In this document: in pieces, positions 1 through 11,208 of the stretch
Position numbering within the stretch: position 1 is the first letter of the stretch
Layout of the letters: every line of letters starts with the position of its first letter
Origin: Tubiluchus corallicola
Lineage: Eukaryota > Priapulida > Priapulimorpha > Priapulimorphida > Tubiluchidae
NCBI GenBank assembly: GCA_030141605.1
Contig: JAQGDQ010000261.1
Span: 184,708 to 248,707, forward strand
DNA: 64,000 nucleotides
Direction: 5' to 3'
Notes under the pieces: model-generated
What the model saw: the letters and a program-made list of their open reading frames with translations, nothing else
The model's database searches: none
Told to the model about the DNA's origin: nothing
Program-made: the position numbers and the translations under genes

Positions 1-64
1 TTTGTTCTAGCATTAAATTTGCTTTGTTATTTTTCAGTTTACTGTCATTTTTCTTTCATTTCAG

Positions 65-391
65 AAACAACATATTTTGAAGCTCATCCTACTGGCGAGT
101 ACTTGTTCAAAGGATCATCTAAAATACTTAACTGTCAGATTGCAGAATCTTATAAAAGTCATGCTAATGTAGAATGGCTGCAAAACAATAACATTTTCTC
201 ATTAGATGCTGCCAGTAACATTAGTTATGCAGTGGAATTTGAAAGTGATCGATTGCTTACTGGCAATTATAGTATTGTAATCAGTAATATTGACATAAAT
301 CATGGTGATGGTGAATACCAGTGCAAATATACAAGTAATGTCAGTTCTTCTATAGTAACCTATTCATTTCCAACAACAGTAGGAGTTCTTG
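65..391 (+). CDS. Gene A exon: V-like Ig domain
   Basis: Exon of 327 bp (109 codons), phase 1-1, with acceptor TTTCATTTCAG and donor G|GTAAGA. It has the canonical Ig core: B-strand Cys in ILNCQIA, C-strand Trp in VEWLQ, and the F-strand motif DGEYQC. Three N-x-S/T sites are visible. It is the most N-terminal domain seen, but earlier exons may lie outside the window. I found no equivalent in gene B. Confidence 0.82.
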
Positions 392-3300
392 GTAAGAAAA
401 CTGTATCAAACATTTTCATTTTCAACAAGCATGTACAATTTCATAGCTTGTGAATACAGCAGATGGCTGCTTGCACATGTCCTAGCTGGAAATGTATTGT
501 AGCATGGCATGGGTGGTAAGCATATCAGTTAAAAGTATCATAATTGTTTTTCTAAGGTTTCAGTTACTTTTTTGTTGAGAAAGATTCTCGATTTTGCAAA
601 TATAAGCTTACTAGCCGGCACACAAATAATCATACACTAATTACTTGTAATCTTGCAGATTATTTTCATATTTTTAGTTATTTCTGCAAATGTAATTTCA
701 TTACATCTGAGTTTACCTGTTAATGTGTAAATTGTTGCCTTTTTTGTTGCAAATTCATCTAAGAGTGCTCAAGTCGCAATGTGAGCTTATAAAATAATAA
801 TTTCTCCTTATTGCAAAATTATTCCTTCCCAAATAACTCAAACATGTGTTTTTTTTGTTAATATTTGTATAAATACTTTTGGCATTTTTGGTTTACGTTC
901 TGTGTAGTGCCAAATTTTTGCCTTTCTGTGCTTGTTTAAATCCTCTTATTTAATTTAAATGTTTAATTTTATTGCAGTTGAAGCACAAAATTTCCAGGTG
1001 ACACTTGGTGACAACAATATAGCAGGTGGTACACAGACTATCATACCTAACAAAAAAAATTCTTTAGTTTGCTCCGGTGAAAGCAGTCCCAAGCCTGTTC
1101 TCACATGGTTTATTAGTGGTATGTTATTAACAACATTCTGGTCAGTTTCTTTGTAAGTTGGGTGAGGGTTTGCTCTAAGTCATGTTTCTAGATGTCAGTG
1201 CCTGGCAGTACTCATCACATTGACTTGTGCTGTTTTACATTAGTTTTGTTTTATCATTTGTGAATGGCTTAAGTCTAATTTTCAACTGTTTTTTCTAAGT
1301 GGTTCAATATTGATTAAAATATTATTTTAAGTCAAACAAAATTGAATGACATTGTAATTTTATTTTTGTTTTTCTATTGACACACTAATTTTCTTTCCGC
1401 TTATTTGCCCAAATTGTTATTGATCCAAAAATGCTTGAACACAACAAGACAGTAAATTCTCAATCACTGCAGAACTTGTTCATTCTAAAAAAATTTTGCA
1501 GCAGTCACAAAAAATGACTGTATTTATTCTCATTGAAAAAATGATGTATTCCTATCTTTACAAATCAATATTGGCATCAGCTTTTGCGTTCATTTCATCA
1601 TAATTTTGGCTTAACTTTATCTGTGTCATTCATTGCAGAATAGCATTCAACTACAGGGTGATCCAAATTAAAAACGTTCCCCCAAACTAACTCATAACCA
1701 TTCATCTTGGTACAGCTTTTTATAAAAGAGGATCACGTCAATGTATAGCTCAGTTTCTCCTCTTTCCAATTAGCTATAAACTACCTAAGCTTCCCCCCAC
1801 CAAGTGCTCATAAGACGTTTTTCTGCATGGTGGTCGTATAGAAACAGATGGCCAGTTTTGGAGGTATTCCTCCACTGTGCCTAGAGGACTTTGCAAACTT
1901 ATATCCATATAACAGCTTTCCAAACCGTCACATTATCTGCATATATCTATAGCGTTTTGGAAAATCAGAAACCAAGCTACATAGTGATGTAGGTCTCTTT
2001 TGCAAGTGCTTCTACCAGGATGAAAGTTTATGAGTTAATGTAGGGGAATCCTTTTCTGGATGACACTGTACTTTCCAGATTCAACTCGTGTGGTTAAACG
2101 TGGTCTGTAATGCCTTTTTCTCCAGACAGAATTCACGGAAGCAAAGAAGTGTATGCTGATGATTACAGTGAAGTAAAAGACTATACTACAGGACTTATAA
2201 CTGTTAGTAAGTCAATAATAGTTGACTTTGCTCATGGTCAGGATGGAGACAATGGGAAAATCTTATCCTGTAGGTTGCATGTACACGAGGCATTTGAGGA
2301 CAAATACATCAATATAACATTAAATGTGGAATGTAAGTTTGATCTCAATTTTAGTACCTGGTGACCATATATGATCACTGCGAGGTTGAACTGCATTTAT
2401 TGATACTGTTACACTTGTTCACTTAATTTATTAGTGTTATAAATTACTGTTGATTTTTGCTTTATGAGGTATATAATTCCAAGCAGAGGAATTGGTTTTG
2501 TTTTCTTTTTGTTTTGTCCGATCTTCTGTACTAAAGTATTGCGGTATTTGCCTAAAGCCAACTCCGACTCCCTTTCCAAGAGAAACAGAGTCCCAGTTAA
2601 ATTAGAATAAACAAAAATCACCTAGGGTGCGAATTTGTAACTCGTAATATGTACTGCCAATCCGCAACCCATAATAAGTACATGACATTTGGGCAGGGAT
2701 ACACTTGGGCACAAGACATTTGGGCACCAATAAAATCTGATGTTGTACCTTCCTATTTTTTATTTTTGTGTATTAAATTTTTAGTGACTCACTCAAATTT
2801 CATAACTCACATTTTTTAAAAATAATTGTTTCACAAAATTAAAACATAGCAGAAACATATGCTATAACAATTATATCTAGTCTGTTGAATGCACTTTCTA
2901 GATTTTTGCCTTAATTCAATATTTTATGTGTTGCTTTGAATGCTGCAGAAAACACCACAAATTTACATTAAAGTGAATAACAACTACGTGCACCATGAAT
3001 GAACTTCTTCACACCAAAATTTAGTGTCAGTGCAATTACTGTAGCAATTTGTCTAGTATTATATCATAATACTATATTCATTGAACACTTAGTGTACATT
3101 AGACAACCTAGAATGTGTTGTTTAGTTCACTAGTTGCTTGTAGCTAGCTCTCAACTCGAAAACGACTAGCTGAAGCAGTTTGTAAGTCATTTAAATTATG
3201 TATGTTTGTCAATATTGGGATCAACAATAATTGTAAGCATTTTTGCTGTATCTCTTACGAAATGGATGATAATATCATGCGTTCAGCAGCAGTGTTCTGA

Positions 3301-6300
3301 GATGTGTATAGTTATACTACATACTCAAGTTTTACACTCATATACACAAATATAATTATTTCTATTCATACAAAAATTTTAAATGTTACAAGGCAAATGT
3401 CCTGCCCCATTATATACTAATACGTTTTATTAATGAGAGTTTTCTGCAACATTCGATGTCTGTAGACAGTAAACAAGGAGCACAATAGACAGGTACCTGC
3501 TCACGTGATTGTTTCATAGTAACTGTTTAATAGCTCAGATAATCGATAAAGAGCACTGTTCTGTTTATGATTCGTCCAAATGAATGGCAATTTTGCTGAT
3601 TAAAACTAAAGGCTTTGCACAGTATTTACAGCATCAAGCTCGCAGCTAATGATCTGTTTTTGTTGCACAAGACAATTTATAAATGAGATAATACATTTAT
3701 ATATGTAAACAGATAGAAGACACTGAAAATCAAAGTAAATTAACTAATAATAAATGAATTTGTGCCATTAATTTGATTAATTGTTTCACTGCCAATATTA
3801 AACTGTGTTCCATTTTTTCCACATCAAACAAGACACCCATTGCCTAGAATCATGTTCCTAAAATAATGGAAAACCCCTCTGTGACAATCCCTTCACCTGC
3901 TTATGCTGTTTTAACTAATATTAACTAACATTAAACTCAGCAATCAACAGTTTGTTCATGTAAATTCAATGAATGAGTCACAAAAAGCTACACCCATTGT
4001 GCTTATTAATGAGCACACCTGCTAATTTCACATAACAACTGGTCTGACCTGCCAGTGATGTTTGAGACAGGGATTTAAGGCATACCTGCTGTGCAGATAA
4101 ATAAGCTTTATAAATAAGATAAATATATACCTAAATAAAATTAATAAATAAGGTAAGTAAGATCAAGAAAGTGCCATTTAAGCTTATCTGATTGAAAGAT
4201 AACGTGCCACACATTAGAATGCTGGCTTTGAATAGTTCGATAAACGCAGTCTGCTGTTACCTTGTAACCTGCATGAAGGCAGATTGAAAATAGCAAGCAT
4301 GCTTAATTTTGTGTAGTTAAAAATAAAAATAAAGAATGACTTTTAAAATCATTTTTATGAAGCAAGACGTCATGTCCCATGTATTGCTGTGTTTGCTCTC
4401 GTGAAAGTGAGGAGCTAGTTCTATGATATAATTAAAGCTCCACTTGAAAAACTAAAACACAACCTGTACATTGTGGCCCATAACCTGTAAACTACAGCCA
4501 ACTCTATATGGTGCGTATGCTAGAAAATGGTATCTCTTTTGGGAAATCTAACAAAAAATGAGTTATTTTAGTGTTTAGATGGCAAACTCAATTACAGTGC
4601 CATAAACTAGAATGTTCAAATTGTCATCAGGACTTCCTTTGGCACTTTGGTTGCCAGAAAAGTGTGAAAATAATCTAGAATTGCACTCTGTGTTCTTTAA
4701 GAACTGTTACACAACGGAATTTGGAAACAATTTGAATCTCTAAATGAAAATGTGAATATCTGAAAATAAAAAATGTATATTAAGAATGATTTAAAACTTG
4801 CAAAATAAAATATGTAAAGCTTTTATATTTACAGGCACACAAACCTTTCAAGCCTGTTTATTTTGCATCTTCTGTGCAATCTTGCCTAAGAATGATGCTT
4901 TTGGCATTGGCTTCCATCATTTAATCCAGCACGTGAAAAATTGTTCAGCACTTAAATATCATCGATTTAAAGCTTTATCACTAATTGCTACAGATCCACC
5001 AATGGACATTAAAGTCACATCAGATCAAGGTGAAAGCATACCACTAGGCAAAAAGATGAAACTTACCTGCCAGGTTGATGCGAACCCACCACCTGCCAGG
5101 TATGAGTGGAGCAAGGAGCCATACCCAGAGGCTAAAGATCTCCATAGGTACAACTTCGATCACAAGGAAATATTTGAGCTTAAAACTAAATATACCAGCG
5201 ATAGTGGCAACTACACATGCAAAGCAACAAATTCTCATGGAAGTACCATTGGCAGTATAAATATTTATATTACTGGTGAGTTGCATGTTCCTGCAAGCAT
5301 GGAATGGTTGCTATATAATCAAATTCCGGAAATTTCATTTTCGTTTAATCAACTTTGTTTATCAGGGATTTCTTCTTGCCTTGCTTAAGTTTTCAAAGGT
5401 TCTGTACATTTACCTAGCTAATTACACATTTCACCTAACTAATTGTTTCGGCTTCTAAGGATCCATACGAGTTAAATTTTGATTGACACTTTTAAAGACC
5501 CAGTAGATTCGTAATAGAGTAATGTTGCCTGTTGGCTTTCTCAATGCATGTTATCTATCTAATGAAAAGTTATAATAACTCTGCTCAATTCAACATTACT
5601 TGACTCAACTCTCAACTAACCTGTCACTCAAGCACCCATCCGTTCTCAACTCGCCTAAACTGAGAGTTTTGATTTCAACATTTATTTCTTTTTTAACTTT
5701 GATTCAATTTTTAATTAAAGTAAAACCTCATCTCTAGTAAATTCTCAAGTGCTGGTTGGCTAAACGTTCAGCTGCCCAGGCGTCCACTGCCCTACTATCC
5801 AAAAAGTACCACCTATGCATATATGGCACAAGCAGTACGCTGTGGTTATGCACCAAGTGTGCACTACCAAAGTGTCTCTGCTCAAATGTCCATTTTTCAA
5901 GTGGCACGTACTGCCTAAGAAACCACTGCTATAGTAAAAGCATACCGCTGCATAACTGCCCACTGTATTCATATGCTACTGCGGAACTATATATTGCTTT
6001 AGTGTTTGTAGAAACAAATAATAAAATAGTTGCCCAATCATTATAAATAGTAGCAAAACCTGTCAACTGTAATCTTATTGTGGACACTAATTGACATACA
6101 GATGTAGCAAAATGAGGAACACATAATAAACTTAAAGTCTGATTATTTGAATAACTCATTTACTGATTTTCTTGGCTCACACCTGTAACTGATTGCTTGA
6201 TTTTTTGTCAAACATTTCAGTGCTGGCAAGGTTTGAAGGTCAGCGAGTTTATTGGGTAAACCTCTACAAAGATGCCATCATCTTGCTAAATTTCTGTGAC

Positions 6301-9300
6301 CTTAAAATGTACAAAAATGCTGAGTGGCTAAGCAAGCAACATTTTAGGAAACTTTCGCATGGCAACCAAACAGGACAGGTATCATTTGATAGGTTTCGGT
6401 CAGTCATCATTCCGAGAAAAATTGGAACAAATGGATTCATATGTTTCAATGTAACTTTGTTGATAGAAAGCGTGCGCCCGACTGATCTACATGACTACAC
6501 ATTTCAAATGGAAAGTGGCGAAGACGGCAGCATCAATCAATTTTCTCTCAGCCTTTTTAGTAAGTCTGAACCTTTGCTGTTTATGGTTAACCTGTTAATG
6601 AAACTTCCCTCATTAGGAAAATGTGAATTAGTGAAAAGGCTTACTGTTCACCTGTAATCATTGATGATGTCATTGCTAGAGAATGACAATTGTTGCCTTT
6701 CAAATTTGCAAAAACTGTTTTCTGACTATAATTTATTAATTGACGATTATTTGTAGGACTGAGATTTTTGAAAAGTAGCCAAACCATCTACAGGCTTAAA
6801 TTTGTATGCACTCCTTTTGTAGAATTTTGAAACTTACAGGTCAAACCTGACTCCAGAATAATTCTGAAATCATAAGTCTCTAATACTGTTATAATTACCA
6901 TTGATCATTATGGTCAGGCTTTCTAAAGGCACATGGTTAATATTGTAGTTGTAATTGTTGTAAATGTGGTGCGAATAGCGAGTGCCAAATTGTGATGTGA
7001 ACAGCTTTCAAAACTAAATTACACTGAAGCTTACACTCGCTGTGGACATCGTTCTGTTCAGTACAGTGATTTCCTTAAAAAATGTGTATGGCATTATTTT
7101 TATTTAACTGTGTTGCACTGTGTTACATGGTTCTGTATTTTATACTGCCAGATGTGTTGTAATATATATATTCTTGCATTGCACTCACTTGCACTCCTGC
7201 CAGAGAAATCAAATGAGCCAAAAATGGCATTTAGAGCATCTTCTGATCTTGTGTTAGTAAATACTTTTGATTTAACAACCTAATTTAACAATTTTGATGT
7301 AATAATCTAAGAAACCATTTTCTGCTTTTACTGTCAAGGTAGATTAAGCAACGTTGTTCGATTTTAAAGTCATTCTAAAATCTTTAGCATCCTCACAGTA
7401 TACGCATGACCTGCCTTTGTTACATCTTTAACTCTAAAACGGTGGATACTTTTAGATAAACTTTTATTTTTTCACTTTTGTCTTCTGCTTGAATTTGTTA
7501 CAGATTACCCAGAGTTACGAAATGATACACTGACTAAATTTAATGCCCACATTGGCTATGACATCAACATAACTATGCACTTTTGTTGCTGGCCAAGATT
7601 TAAAACTGCAAAGTGGCAATTCAACTATTTTGGCCGTGATGATATCCTCATAACTGAAGTTTTGAAATCTTATCAGCAAATCGGGTATTTCTCTACTTTA
7701 AACCTTGTTGATGTAGGACTTTTTACACCGGCCCATCAAGACATCTGCCATACTGCCTGGTTGCACATTGACCATGTAAAAACTTATCATCAGCAAATAT
7801 ACGCTTTGGTTGTGAGCAACAACGAATCTCAGGAGAGCGTATTTGAGGCGAGGCTTGTTGTATTAGGTTTGCACTTTATTATAAATTTATAGTAACCTTG
7901 CCTACAATGGCTTCACACATTTAATACATATGTGGGGGATGCAACTGCATTTAGCTACTGTTCAAGTTGACCTATAAATGCAAATGACTGGTTTAATGTA
8001 TAAATGACTGATGTGGCCCGACTACCTTCCAATGAAGTTACCGTTGCACTTACATTTAGTCAGCATTGACCTAGCCGAAATCAGCTGCTTAAAAAACAGA
8101 TAACAAATGATTTGAACGTATTTGATTTATGAATTCATAGCCAGTCGTTAATAAACCATTAAGCAAAATAAGGATGTCCTTAAGGCTCAGAGGAAGAGGG
8201 GACGCATGCATTTTTTTCAAATTTAATAATTACCCAGAAGTAAAATATACTGAAATGTGTGTGGCAGTTTCTGCGTTTGTTTACTATATGGCAATATGGA
8301 TGGACACTTTGATTTCGTTTTACAGTTTAGTATTGCTTTTATTCTCCATTATACATATATATGGTCCACACACACACACACACATGCACGCACACACACA
8401 CACACACACACACCACATATATATGGTACATTAATCTTTTCAGTGCTTAAGGCCTCTTGAGGTCTTAATTAATCCGGCCCTGTTCATAACTCAACTTATC
8501 TCAAACACAGGGTCATTTCACACTTCTGACATTTTCTACGATGTCCTTTTTGTCCTCAGTTATGTATTAGAGAAATTGCAAATTATGTAAAAAATGTCAA
8601 ATTGCCATACTATTAAGCATCCATGTACAGATGTACATGTATATGGTTAACTTGCGAAGTCGACCAACTTTTGTATACATGCTCATTGAAATCAAATTAT
8701 TATTATTTGAAAATGAAAATGTTTGTTATAATGGCATAAATCAAAGGTTTTGACACTAAAGGCCACAGTGTAGTAGTGCAAGTTGTAAGGGAGGCATGTA
8801 AATTAAAGTAAAAAGATGTTATTGACACAATTTTATACAATGCCTCAGTGTTGTGACTGGCAGCAACTGCACTACAAGTAGTCTGCTTTGAACAACACTG
8901 TTAGCTTGTATAAACTGTTTTTTACAATGTACTAAACAGCCAAAGGTTACCTTTTATATATAAATAGAGCTAAGTTCCACACTGCAATTGTCCTTAGAAT
9001 ATGTTGTGTTTTGTTTCCCTCGGAAGGCTCGTAGAGAAAACCAGAAAACACGCCGTAAAATAAAACTACTTTATTTAGCGAGAATTCTACTACACAAAGA
9101 ACGAGAAATGATTATACTAAACGTGAAAATCTGGAAAACGTTTAATATGTAAGTATTACATCTGTGAGATCTGCGTGCTCTGTGTGCTGTGTGCAGCCTG
9201 CTTCTCCTTATATAACGCGCTGTAGAAACTTCTCGAACAAATGTTCGAGAACAATCCAGACAGTAAGGCGGTCATTCCGAAGGAGCATTCTACGATGTTC

Positions 9301-11000
9301 TATGCAATTCTACTTGACGTCAGCGATCTCCACAACAGAATAATTGACAGAACTAACAGGGACATTTTAGTTTTGCCAAGCAAGGTGGCAATTAAGCTGC
9401 ATCAACTACAAACTTGCACACAACTCCTTGAAGATAAAATCACTTGACAAAACAGCTGTTTAAATTGTTTTTATAAAGATGCATTTCATTAATCTTATTG
9501 TCAATGTATTGTTTGAGTGAAAACGTTAGAAAAAATAATACAACCATGAATGACATGTGTTATTTAAACAAAATGTTTTTATTGCAGAATCGGATGAAGC
9601 AGCAAAAGCTGTTCTTGGTGTAGGTATAAGCATAGCTGTTGGCATTCCTCTTATTATTGTTTCACTTCTTGTACTTTCTTACTGGAAAAAAATTTGGTGT
9701 TTTTACGGTAATCACTTTTTAATTTATGCCTTATCATTGTAGTGAATGTACCTGATTTCTAACACATTTACGTTAAATACAATGCACAGGCCTACAGTGT
9801 TTGCTGTTTGCTGCACGTTTTTAATACATTGCTATCATGATTCATGAAGCATATGCAGATTATTGTTTTATATTGTATTGCACAAAATAGTCCCCTTTCT
9901 TATTTGTTTTTATTGATATTCAGTGTCCATTAGAGGGTTTCCAGAATTTTTTAATCATTGTTAATCATTATTATTAAGGTTTAGGTGTATGTATTGCCAC
10001 ACTTTGCAGCAATATATGAGTAAAATATTCCACTAAATGAATGAAAAACCTACTTCATTAAAAAAACATTTCAATTGAAAGTTTTGGCGATGTGCAACAA
10101 ACATTGCTATATCCCTCTCGGCCATTTCTTTTCTTTTTCTTCTTTTAGAAACGTACTTCCTCTAAATCGAAATAATTGGGTTGCATTATCATGTTGTTCA
10201 TTACAGGTCTAAAGCAACAGCCTGGTGATCTAGAAGCAGTACACCAGGGCAATGTTGTTATGGTACCTATTGATGGCTCTACTAACAGAACTATTCTACC
10301 GCTGGCAGCAAACCAGAGCCTCACTTCGTTTCCTGTGGAATATGCACCGTATGATACAATGTTTATCCCAATGGCTGGAATACCTGTAGCAGATGTTACA
10401 CACCCATATGTTAACCTAGCAGGAACAGAACAGATGACAACTGTCCAAGCTGTAACATCTCAAGTAACTGTACCAGGGCAAGTTAGCCTGACTGGAATAG
10501 CACCTGTTTCTGCAGTAAGACAGGGTTTAACAGAAATGCCGACTTCAGAAGCTCCTGTTGCAAGAGCAAAGCAAACTACTTTATCTGGAATGGTGCCAGT
10601 GATTGCCCCGACAGCAGCGATGGCACCCAGGCAAGTAATCCCTGTGTCAAATGAAGTTTCAGTTGTCATGGTCCCTTCAAGTAATATACAACTTTCCCCT
10701 GTAACTCCTACAACTACAGTGACACAAGCAGTGCCAGACAGAATTCCTGCAGCACAGGCATATGATGTACCTGCAGACAGTGCTGTTCTTGGACATGAAG
10801 AATCCTCACCCCTACAGATAGATCAAACTGTAACTGGAATTTCTGCAGACAAAGCTATAACTGATCAAGAAGAGCCACAAGTAGAATCTACACCTGGAAC
10901 TCCTGCAGAGAGTGCTAAAACTGATCAAGAGCCACAAGTAAAACCTAAAATTGGAATCCCTGAATACATTTACAAAACTGAATCAATTGATTCAGATTGA
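65..11000 (+). CDS. Gene A: Ig-superfamily single-pass receptor, 3' part (8 exons in the window; 5' end lies before position 1)
   Basis: Predicted type I membrane protein, about 856 residues visible. Exons: 65-391, 978-1118, 2126-2332, 4994-5275, 6221-6559, 7504-7866, 9588-9707 and 10207-11000. Each internal exon starts after AG, ends before GT and is phase 1-1, the usual arrangement for shuffled Ig domains. Order: V-like Ig, Ig split by an intron, I-set Ig, two Ig-like domains without the F-strand cysteine, transmembrane segment, Thr/Pro/Val-rich tail. The signal peptide and start codon are not in the window. The paralogue gene B lies downstream on the same strand. Family knowledge: Ig ectodomains of this kind bind other proteins at the cell surface. 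No ligand can be named. A role in adhesion, recognition or immunity is inferred from architecture only. Confidence 0.85.
978..1118 (+). CDS. Gene A exon: first half of a split Ig domain
   Basis: Exon of 141 bp, phase 1-1, with acceptor TTTTATTGCAG and donor G|GTATGT. It carries the B-strand Cys (SLVCSGES) and C-strand Trp (LTWFIS). The domain is completed by 2126-2332. The matching exon of gene B (26555-26695) is also exactly 141 bp and is cut at the same place. Confidence 0.82.
1119..2125 (+). other. Gene A intron with mariner-type MITE
   Basis: Spliced between the two halves of one Ig domain. Holds the MITE at 1654-2068; nothing else recognised. Confidence 0.6.
1654..2068. mobile_element. 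MITE with ~30-bp imperfect TIRs and TA target duplication (mariner/ISL2EU-like)
   Basis: The left end CAGGGTGATCCAAA matches the reverse complement of the right end, CAGTGTCATCCAGA. Similarity continues inward to a shared TTCCCC/TCCCC. TA flanks both ends (1652-1653 and 2069-2070). No transposase frame inside about 415 bp, so it is non-autonomous. Confidence 0.6.
2126..2332 (+). CDS. Gene A exon: second half of the split Ig domain
   Basis: Exon of 207 bp, phase 1-1, with acceptor TTTTTCTCCAG and donor T|GTAAGT. It supplies the F-strand Cys in ILSCRLHV, which pairs with the Cys of the preceding exon. The intron before it (1119-2125) contains a mariner-type MITE. Confidence 0.8.
2683..2734 (-). 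repeat. Dispersed TGCCCAAATG-type repeat, inverted copy of 11471-11522
   Basis: The reverse complement aligns over about 50 bp with 11471-11522: both read ATTGGTGCCCAAATG, then TGCCCAAGTG, then TGCCCAAATGT. The decamer TGCCCAAATG recurs within each copy. Confidence 0.55.
3968..4030 (+). repeat. Dispersed repeat fragment shared with 17582-17655
   Basis: Shares AATGAGTCACA-AAAGCT-CACCCA and a following TTAATnnnC..GTGCAnnn-like stretch with 17582-17655, with small gaps. The family is not recognised. Confidence 0.35.
4994..5275 (+). CDS. Gene A exon: I-set Ig domain
   Basis: Exon of 282 bp (94 codons), phase 1-1, with donor G|GTGAGT. It is a textbook I-set core: LTCQVDANPPP for the B strand, YEWSK for the C strand, and D-S-G-N-Y-T-C-K-A-T-N for the F strand. 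It is closest to the gene B exon 30980-31252, which shares the VDANP motif. Confidence 0.87.
5276..7503 (+). other. Gene A introns around exon 6221-6559
   Basis: Two introns of about 0.94 kb each. No further genes or clear repeats recognised. Confidence 0.4.
6221..6559 (+). CDS. Gene A exon: non-canonical Ig-like domain (relocated cysteine), first of two
   Basis: Exon of 339 bp, phase 1-1, with acceptor AACATTTCAG and donor A|GTAAGT. It keeps the B-strand Cys (LLNFCDL), the C-strand Trp (AEWLSK) and an E-strand pattern (VTLLIESV), then D-x-x-D-Y-T-F where a canonical domain has Y-x-C. A Cys (ICFN) lies just before the E strand instead. Assignment to the Ig fold is from pattern only. Confidence 0.75.
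7504..7866 (+). CDS. Gene A exon: non-canonical Ig-like domain (relocated cysteine), second of two
   Basis: Exon of 363 bp, phase 1-1. It contains a Cys pair at the B strand (HFCCWP), Trp in AKWQF, then DICHTAWLHI for the E strand and IYALVVSN where a canonical domain has Y-x-C. The gene B exon 35128-35496 is its clear counterpart, sharing the F-C-C pair and the C-x-T-A-x-L-x-I stretch. Confidence 0.78.
8370..8412. repeat. (CA)n microsatellite
   Basis: About 20 CA units interrupted by ATGCACG, bordered on both sides by ATATATATGG-like sequence. Confidence 0.9.
9002..9337 (-). mobile_element. Solo LTR, copy 1 (minus orientation), with heat-shock-element-like promoter
   Basis: Ends TGTTGTG...CACAACA and 5-bp target duplication GAATA (8997-9001 and 9338-9342). 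Read on the minus strand it has an inverted TTCTCGAA/TTCGAGAA pair (9230-9251), TATATAAGG (9206-9214) about 15 bp downstream, and AATAAA (9070-9075), the order U3-R-U5 of an LTR promoter. It is the reverse-complement homologue of 12786-13145. No gag/pol is attached, so it is a solo LTR. It sits in a gene A intron, antisense. Confidence 0.8.
9230..9251 (-). promoter_or_regulatory. Heat-shock-element-like inverted repeat in LTR copy 1
   Basis: TTCTCGAA and TTCGAGAA, six bases apart, each a TTCnnGAA core, directly upstream of the TATA box in the LTR's own direction. Confidence 0.6.
9588..9707 (+). CDS. Gene A exon: transmembrane segment
   Basis: Exon of 120 bp, phase 1-1. A short stalk (ESDEAAKA) is followed by about 24 hydrophobic residues (VLGVGISIAVGIPLIIVSLL...) and the basic stop-transfer WKKIWCFY. 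KKIWCF is also present in the gene B transmembrane exon; its membrane-proximal Cys is a plausible palmitoylation site (inference). Confidence 0.85.
10207..11000 (+). CDS. Gene A terminal exon: cytoplasmic tail with SLTGIAP-type repeats and a YxxM motif
   Basis: Acceptor TTCATTACAG, then about 263 residues to the TGA at 10998-11000. Low-complexity, Val/Thr/Pro/Ala-rich, no catalytic domain. Tyrosine motifs: Y-D-T-M (10350-10361; YxxM, the known p85 SH2 type), P-Y-V-N-L, Y-D-V-P (YxxP, Crk-type SH2 consensus) and E-Y-I-Y near the C-terminus. VSLTGIAP and TTLSGMVP correspond to the TGI repeats of the gene B tail. Acidic C-terminus (ESIDSD). Predicted disordered; signalling is inferred from motifs. 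Confidence 0.85.
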
Positions 11001-11202
11001 ACCATTCTGCAGGCTGTACATGATATTTGCTGCTAATAATGTGCAACCTCAGAGCATGTAAATAAGATGCATAATTTTAACTACACAGCTAATACACAGA
11101 GTCGCCTAAATGAACTCATCTATTATGGCAGGCAGTTCCCTTGTAGTTTATTTATTATTTCATTGTTTTTATTACATTTGTGTAAATTAAGCTGGTGTGT
11201 AA

Positions 11203-11208
11203 AATAAA
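11203..11208 (+). terminator. Gene A poly(A) signal
   Basis: AATAAA about 200 bp after the stop codon, in an AT-rich 3' UTR. It is the first strong hexamer downstream. Confidence 0.6.

Larger units (their letters stand above)
2333..4993 (+). other. Gene A intron, 2.7 kb
   Basis: Contains one arm of a dispersed repeat (2683-2734) and a segment (3968-4030) resembling 17582-17655. No coding signal seen. Confidence 0.5.
7867..9587 (+). other. Gene A intron with CA microsatellite and antisense solo LTR
   Basis: Intron of 1.7 kb between the last Ig-like exon and the transmembrane exon. Holds the (CA)n tract and LTR copy 1. Confidence 0.6.

Noticed and set aside
8174-8460. His/Thr repeat frames
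   Set aside because: Translation of the CA microsatellite.
8152-8484. Possible hAT MITE ending CAGGGCCGGATTA
   Set aside because: Only one end resembles a hAT terminus; the other end and the 8-bp flanks do not match.
9241-9447. 68-codon frame after LTR copy 1 promoter
   Set aside because: Lies inside and beyond the LTR in the opposite direction; no similarity, no splice context.
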